Assembly (NCBI GenBank): GCA_021495925.1
Contig: JAKEKT010000011.1
Span: 124,001-188,000, forward strand
Length of the DNA stretch: 64,000 bases
Direction: 5' to 3'
From: Diplodia intermedia
Lineage: Eukaryota; Ascomycota; Dothideomycetes; Botryosphaeriales; Botryosphaeriaceae
In this document: positions 58,301 to 64,000 of the stretch, piece after piece
Position numbering within the stretch: the first letter of the stretch is position 1
How the letters are laid out: each line of letters starts with the position of its first letter
Program-made: the position numbers and the translations under genes
The notes under the pieces: generated by a model
Told to the model about the DNA's origin: nothing
Databases searched by the model: none
Seen by the model: only the letters and a program-made list of their open reading frames with translations

Positions 58301-61300
58301 GCTGTGCGCTAGGCACTTGCATGACGGATCCTACGCGCGCAATTGCGGCCGCGGTGGCGATAGGCTGGAGGCAGGCAGGCACGTGAGAGGGGCATGCCAG
58401 CGGAGGAAGGAAGGATGGGGGATGGGGGACGGGGGCACATGCAGCATGCACGCCCGTCTCGGAGCAAAGCAGCGCGGTTGGCGCTCGAAATCCATGCCGT
58501 TCGCATCGCACAACGCTCGGGTTCGACGAGGGCAGAGGCTCTCTGCGCGCAGCAGCCGCAAGAGACCCTGCGTCATCTCACTCTCTCGTCCAGCGTGCCA
58601 CCCACCACCACAGCCGCGATCGGCACGCCCGCCGTTTGCTGCATTCTGACAGCTCAGCGACGCCCGCGCCCCGCGAATCCTGCGCCAGAAGGCAGAAGGA
58701 ATCCCACGCTGCGCTTCTATAGGCGGCCGCTCACCAATCGCCCGCGCGCGCCGCGCCGCTTTGGAAGCCCCCGGCGAATCTTCTTCAGCGCCCAGCGACC
58801 GGGTTACACAGGCCCGTGTCGGTCCTTCTGCAGCGACGCCTGCTCAGCTCAGCCAGCCACCCATCGCGACACCATACGTAACTGCGCAGCTGCTCACATC
58901 GCACAAAAGCACACCCGCCCCAACGACCAGTGCCGCAAGCACAAGCACCTCACCACCGCGAATCTGCCTTCCGTGGATCGACGTGCTGACCGTCAGTGAT
59001 CTCCGCCACCCACGGCATGCCTTGTGCTCCCGGTGGCTGCCTGTCTGGCGACTGTGAACCAGCTGGCAGCGGGCACTAGCTGGCTCCGCTTTTCCCCCTC
59101 CCGCCGGGCGACACGCAGCATACCACGCCAACACGAAGCGGAGTCCCGCTCGTCAGCTGCTCGTCCATCACTTTCTCGCCTCAACCACCGGCCGCCCCAG
59201 CGGCGCCGCCCGCGTGCCCACTCTTACCAACCGTGCCCACTTGCCCTTACCTCCATTTCGCCTCCGCCCTGGCTTCTTATTGCTAGCGCCGCCTTGTCTT
59301 CGGTGCGAGGACGGCATGGAGCCATCATGCGTTGGGTTTCCTGCGTGGCGCTGCCTTGCGTGGCCGTCGGATGGACGAGGCAAGAGCGTTTTTCGCCGCC
59401 GCCGCCGCCTCCGCGTTGGTGCCGCTTCGCCATGCTAATGCCAACACTCTCAATGCCCGTCCCTTTTCTGTGCCTCTGCCGCCTCCGCCATGCCGCCGCT
59501 TTGTCGGACAGCCTCCGCCGAAACGGAATCAGCCAGCAGCGCAAGCTCGGCTCGCTTAGGATTGCTCGGCGGCGAAGCTCCTGTCCGGACAAAAACGGAT
59601 ACGGAACTGTCGACGACGGTTCCGTGTGGACAGAAGCTTCAACTTCCCGGCCCGTGTTGCAATATCAAGCGAGCCATCAACGCACCACCCCTTGTGTCCC
59701 GTCCCGCGGCAGTCGCTCGGCAGCGCCAGGGCGTCTTTTGACCGGTCGTGATCGGCAATAATTGCTTGATCGGCGCAAAGCAGCAGCTGCGGCAGCGGGC
59801 AGCGGGCAGACAGCCAGCAGACGCGATAACGGGCCATTGCTAGCTGACGACAACAGGACGCTGCTGATGAGACAGCCAAGCAAGCAGAGCCGTTCTTACC
59901 GGTCTGCCTTGCCGTTCCACCTCGCGACCTCACAATCCTGCTCCCTCCATGTCATTGGCTGCCACCCGCTGCATTGATCTTGACCAGGAAAACCGCCGAT
60001 GACGATCCCCGACAACCTGCACTGATCGTCAGCGCTGTCCCAGTAACTAGTGCTGGGCAAAACAAAGACGCCCCTCCAAATGTGTAGCCTTTAGGACTCA
60101 TGGAGACCCATACCAGCCCGTCAGCAATCGCCCACCACCTGCCGTGACCTGCTCCTCCCCGTGCCCGTCTTTGCGCACCTGGGAAGTTGCGGAAACACGT
60201 AGCATGGCGATGTCGAGACAAAGGCTTTAAGTGCGTGGATTTATACGTTATGCGTCCGCCTTGCCTGCATTCGTGGTTCGCCGGCCGTAGCGTTCTGCTG
60301 ATGAGGGGTGCGGTAGCAACCTTTGTTCCTCGACCAACAGCGAGCTAGCACTGAAACGGGCACCCTTGGAGGATGAAACACACACGCATCATGATCGTCA
60401 TGGCATTTACTGCATCCGCCTGCCTCTTTCCCAACTCCGCCTAACGAATCCTGTGTCGCGACGCCGTCGTCCACTAGCTGTCTAGCTCTGTGCATCATCG
60501 AACATATCCGGGCACCCGACCAGAAAACCGGACGGAAAGAAGGGAACGGGCTCGCTGCTCTCAGCAATCATCACCGATCCATGCTTCCATGTCGCTTCCA
60601 TGCCCCGTGCCATGTACAGTATCCATACCTATCCGCCGTGCCGCCGACGACGACGAGTCAGCCATGGCCGGGAGGGCATGATTATAACCGGGGCCAGAAA
60701 ACGTCAGGATGTGTTCTTCGAATCATTCTAGCGTCATCGAGAAATCCGTGTTCTGCCCAATAGTGACGAACAAGTCACGCGCCTTCCCTCCCGTTTTATT
60801 TCATTGCCTTTTTTTCAAATCATTGCCGAATTCTCCGAAACATTCGGGGGGAAACCTAGCAAATAAGCATATCGATTCCCCAACCGAGTAGAAGGGCCCT
60901 GGGGGGCCTGACGGGATTGATTTTGATGTGAAAAGCGTCGGTGAAATTTTTGGTCTCGTGCGTAGATCATGCCTCGGGTTTTGCCTTTAGGCCGGCGGCC
61001 TTCTTAGCAGGTTGCGTGGTGTAATGCCGTGTGAGACGGTGAGCGTGACCAGTCAAAGTCTCCGATGATGAGGGAAGATGGAGGCAAAGTAATTAGGCAA
61101 GCATGTACGATGGTCGAGAGAGTAGGGCGGTTTGACAGGCATTGTACGTGTGCGCATTGTGCGCTTAGATTGTGGAGATGGTTGCAAGTTGGTTAGTTCC
61201 ATTGGCCGGTCGTTGCTAGTTTTATTCCGCAACCAAGGAACACCAAGGTTGCAGACGTCAAACGTGCACGGAAGCAAAACTAAGAGGGAGTCTCAACAAC

Positions 61301-63244
61301 TCCGGCCTCTGGGTCAATGCGCAGGCGGCGAATGGTAGTGCGGCTGCTGACAGCATCATATGCGGGGAGTCAGGCGGAAAGACTACGAGAAAAACGAAAG
61401 CCCAACGACGGACGGGGAAAAGCTGAAATGGATGATGCCAATGTGACAAGGAGCACAATGCGTATGTTGCATTGTTGCCGTGGTACAACAGCCCACGGCA
61501 GCCCGGGGGGCGCTGAGACGTTGCCGCTCTCCACTACAGCATTCCCCCGCAAAAAAGAGAGGATTAGTCAACGATGGTGATGAGGATCGTCTGTCTCAGG
61601 ACGACACAAGGAGTGGAGATCCGATGGCGTGCCCGACAAGTGAATGGATGATCGGAGGGAGAGGAGGTTGGACGGCAGTGAGGGCACACGCAGACTGCTT
61701 TGAGGTAATTGGATTGGAATGATCAGCCGAAAAAGACACCGATGGCGAATGGAGAGAGAAAAAGAAGGCGGACCAGTCAATGCAGGGGTGAGCGAAGAAG
61801 TGCGACGGTAAGAGAGCAACCGATGTCATTGTCTCACGGCAGCCTGCACGTCCGTCCAGTTACTCGTACACCAGAAGGAAAATGTTCCGTGCACATGGGC
61901 AGCCGCGGGAAGGACCAACGGTGTGGAGGCGCTTTACGTTATCTTGGAGAATCACAGAGCGCCCAAGGACTCTCTCCCTTCCAGAAAGCCCCGTAGACGC
62001 GTGGAGAGAGTTCAAGCGGTGATCAACGTTAGGCATGCATGGCCCGTGATAGAATACACTTCTCGAGTCAAGAATTTTCTCTTCATTCGACAACCGCCTA
62101 AAAAAACAAAACAAAAGGAAACGGGTATAATCCTAAGTTACTCTAATAGCCGTACGCCGCTCGTCCGAGGGCTGATGCCAAGGCAATGCACAAGGCCAAA
62201 TATATCGCTCAGAGGCAGCCGTGTCTCGTTAGACTGCATGCTGCTCTTGCGCGGCTCATGCTCTCTTCCATCCCGTCTCTCCAGCAGTGAGCTTTTCCGT
62301 GTGTTGCTCCCGCCACGCGGGGCAGGTTTGCGTCCCTATCGTGTAACAACAGCTGTCTTCGACTATTCCTCCATTCTCGTGCATTCAGCCATCCTCTTCA
62401 ACCTGATGTTAGAGCGTAAACAATGACGACTGCTCCTCCTTCCAAGCCTCCCTTTAGTGATGATGAAACCCCAAGAACGCGAGCAAACCAAAGCAGATCC
62501 GTAACCCCAAAAGCCGCTCAGGAACAAAAACCGACATAGCGATCGCTATGATGCAAAACCAAAAGCAGAGAAGAATACAGTGAAAGGAAACCCGAAATGG
62601 AGACTAGACAACAAACGCCGATTATGATGATGATGTACTCCTCGTGCCCTAGGGTATCCCTATGAAGTGTGCTCCGCCATCGCGTCGGTAGTGGACGAAG
62701 GAGGCCGATGACGGAGTGCGACGAAGATGATGTCGTAAAGGGTAGTGGTGCAATTGATGTCTGTACAGCGAGCGGATCGAAGATTGCAGAAGTGCGGTAT
62801 GGTGAATTTTGAAGCCGAAAACGATTCCAACCAAGCAAATGTGCGTGCACCGATTTAAACGCCAAAGAGCCTTTCGCTATGCACGCTTCGTAAACGCGAC
62901 AGACTGGGGAGAAATATGCCGCCGTGGCCAGTAGTATAATGCTGATAGTGGGTGCGTCATCCCAGGTCCTCTATGGCGGTCGCGCTCTGTCGAGAGGGAT
63001 GGCCGGGGTGTTCGCTCAGCAATTAAGCGTCGTTTCAGCCATGTTGAAGGGTCGATAATAATGTTTGGGTGATGTTTGGATGCTCGGCCAGGCCGTCACT
63101 GAGACAGTGCCCCGATGATCCCGTGAACGATGTGATGCAAGTAACGACTTTTGCGGTGGAGCGTAGCTCGTACGTGATGGAGTTGTTGAGGTTGGTTGTA
63201 ATGCCATCTTGCATCCCAACACGGGTGGATGTCGACGGGATGGT
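55393..63244. other. 7.9 kb convergent interval without a recognisable gene
   Basis: This is the longest empty stretch in the window, between the converging stops of NSP1 and the SCOC-like gene. Frames of up to about 320 residues exist on both strands (for example 55935-56909 and 59024-59761 plus) but have no domains and are Arg-, Pro- and Ser-rich. I found no tRNA, 5S, spliceosomal RNA or transposon signature. A 14-base tandem duplication is at 58148-58175, and the region near 56680 has a poly-A run. Confidence 0.45.
58148..58175. repeat. 14-base tandem duplication
   Basis: The unit CGGGACACGGACAG occurs twice head to tail. It lies in the long interval between NSP1 and the SCOC-like gene. 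Confidence 0.8.
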
Positions 63245-63894
63245 TTATTTGATGGGGCGGCCCTTGGAGACCTTTGCTTTCGCGGCGCCCGCGGCAGTGA
63301 GCTTGCTCGTTTGCATGAGCTCGCCAATGTAACTGTAGCCCAAGTCAGCATTGCGCGAAACAAGTATTGGGGAACTAGGGCACGACATACGACTGCAGGA
63401 AGCGGTTACCCCCTTCGAGCTTTTCGTGCTCGCAGCGCACCGACTCGACACGGTCGACGATGCTAAGGAGGCTGGCTTGGAGAGCCTTTGCTTGCCTTGA
63501 GGAGGGGCTGGTCAGTAAGGGGTAGAGGCGCACGGCGTGGTGCAACGACTCACTGTATCAGGGCCTCGCGAGCTTCCTGGCTGATCTTCTCGATCTCCTC
63601 GCTTGTCCTCCGCGGGCTCATGGTGCGGGCGTCGTTCTCGTCATACTCCTCCTCTTCCTCGCCCAGCTCGACCTGGGGGCTATCGCGCGGGATGATGATG
63701 GTGCCGGAGGACTTGCGGCTGCCCAGCTTCGGGCGGGGCAGGTGGGCGGGCTGGCCAGGGTCGTTGATCGAGGACGACGAGGAGGCAGGGCTCACGTACT
63801 CGTCGTCGACGATGGCAGAGGTACTGTGAGGGTCATTGGCGGCGGGAGGGACGGCCGCAGTAGGGGCGGCGTCGAAGTGTTGGGGCGCAGACAT
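63245..63894 (-). CDS. Short coiled-coil protein of the SCOC/Slo1 family
   Basis: SCOC-type proteins are small Golgi- or endosome-associated coiled coils that bind Arl GTPases (family knowledge: human SCOC, yeast Slo1). Three exons join in frame: 63894-63554, 63486-63391 and 63332-63245, giving 174 residues. The N-terminal 80 residues are disordered and contain an acidic patch EEEEEYDEND. The coiled coil begins at RRTSEEIEKISQEAREAL and continues through QASLLSIVDRVESV and HEKLEGGNRFLQSYIGELM, the most conserved SCOC segment, then a basic tail KAKVSKGRPIK. The first acceptor used (before 63486) is the only one nearby that keeps the helix in frame. The gene starts 106 bases from the right edge, so its promoter is mostly outside the window. 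Confidence 0.85.
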
Positions 63895-64000
63895 GGTGCG
63901 GCGCTGCGGCGGGTGTGGTGGTGGTGGTGTTGGGAGGTGAAGGCGGGTGGTGGTTGCTATGCCAAGGTGGGAGCAGCAGCAGCGTTGGGTGGGAAAGGTG

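Noticed and set aside
59024..59761. 245-residue plus-strand frame in the long right-hand gap
   Set aside because: Composition is Arg/Pro/Ser-rich, there is no domain, neighbouring frames are equally open, and no supporting splice structure was found.

Overview
The window is nuclear chromosome from a filamentous ascomycete (Pezizomycotina). The evidence is introns of about 45 to 60 bases with GTAAGT/GTATGT donors, a class III fungal histidine kinase, a Zn2Cys6 factor with a fungal-specific domain, a LaeA-type methyltransferase, a Som1/SomA LisH regulator and a TINC protein. Dothideomycetes is a reasonable guess from gene content and spacing, but nothing here proves the class. I found no rRNA, tRNA, CRISPR array, transposon or prophage.

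Fifteen protein genes can be supported, and I rebuilt exon structures by hand for all of them. From left to right: a U5 snRNP 40K WD40 protein (minus) diverges from TRAPP subunit Bet3 (plus). The LisH regulator SomA (plus) follows, converging on the PP4 regulatory subunit Psy4/PPP4R2 (minus). Next come Cdc20 (minus), a Zn2Cys6 factor (minus) divergent from a LaeA-like methyltransferase (plus), an F-box protein (plus) and the zinc-finger regulator Sfp1 (minus). After these come dihydrouridine synthase Dus3 (minus) divergent from the spindle-pole protein TINC/Msd1 (plus), the Uls1/Ris1 SNF2-RING translocase (minus) and the Nik1/Os-1 osmosensing histidine kinase (minus). The last group is a Laa2-like AP-1 accessory protein (minus) divergent from nucleoporin Nsp1 (plus), and a SCOC-type short coiled-coil protein (minus) near the right edge.

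Most of these are conserved housekeeping or regulatory genes: splicing, vesicle tethering, nuclear pore, cell cycle, tRNA modification and growth or stress signalling. There is no biosynthetic cluster and no defence island. The one pairing that looks like a local regulatory unit is the Zn2Cys6 factor and the LaeA-like methyltransferase, which share a 386-base divergent promoter.

Spacing is uneven. Four divergent pairs share promoters of 371 to 575 bases. Two convergent intervals are very long and hold no gene I can defend: 23.4-28.0 kb and 55.4-63.2 kb. I saw no convincing new molecular system. The observations most worth checking are a 9-base microexon in BET3, an SFP1 reading frame without an in-frame AUG where expected, two possible C-termini for TINC, introns of length 3n that can be retained in frame, very small terminal exons, and the two long empty convergent intervals.
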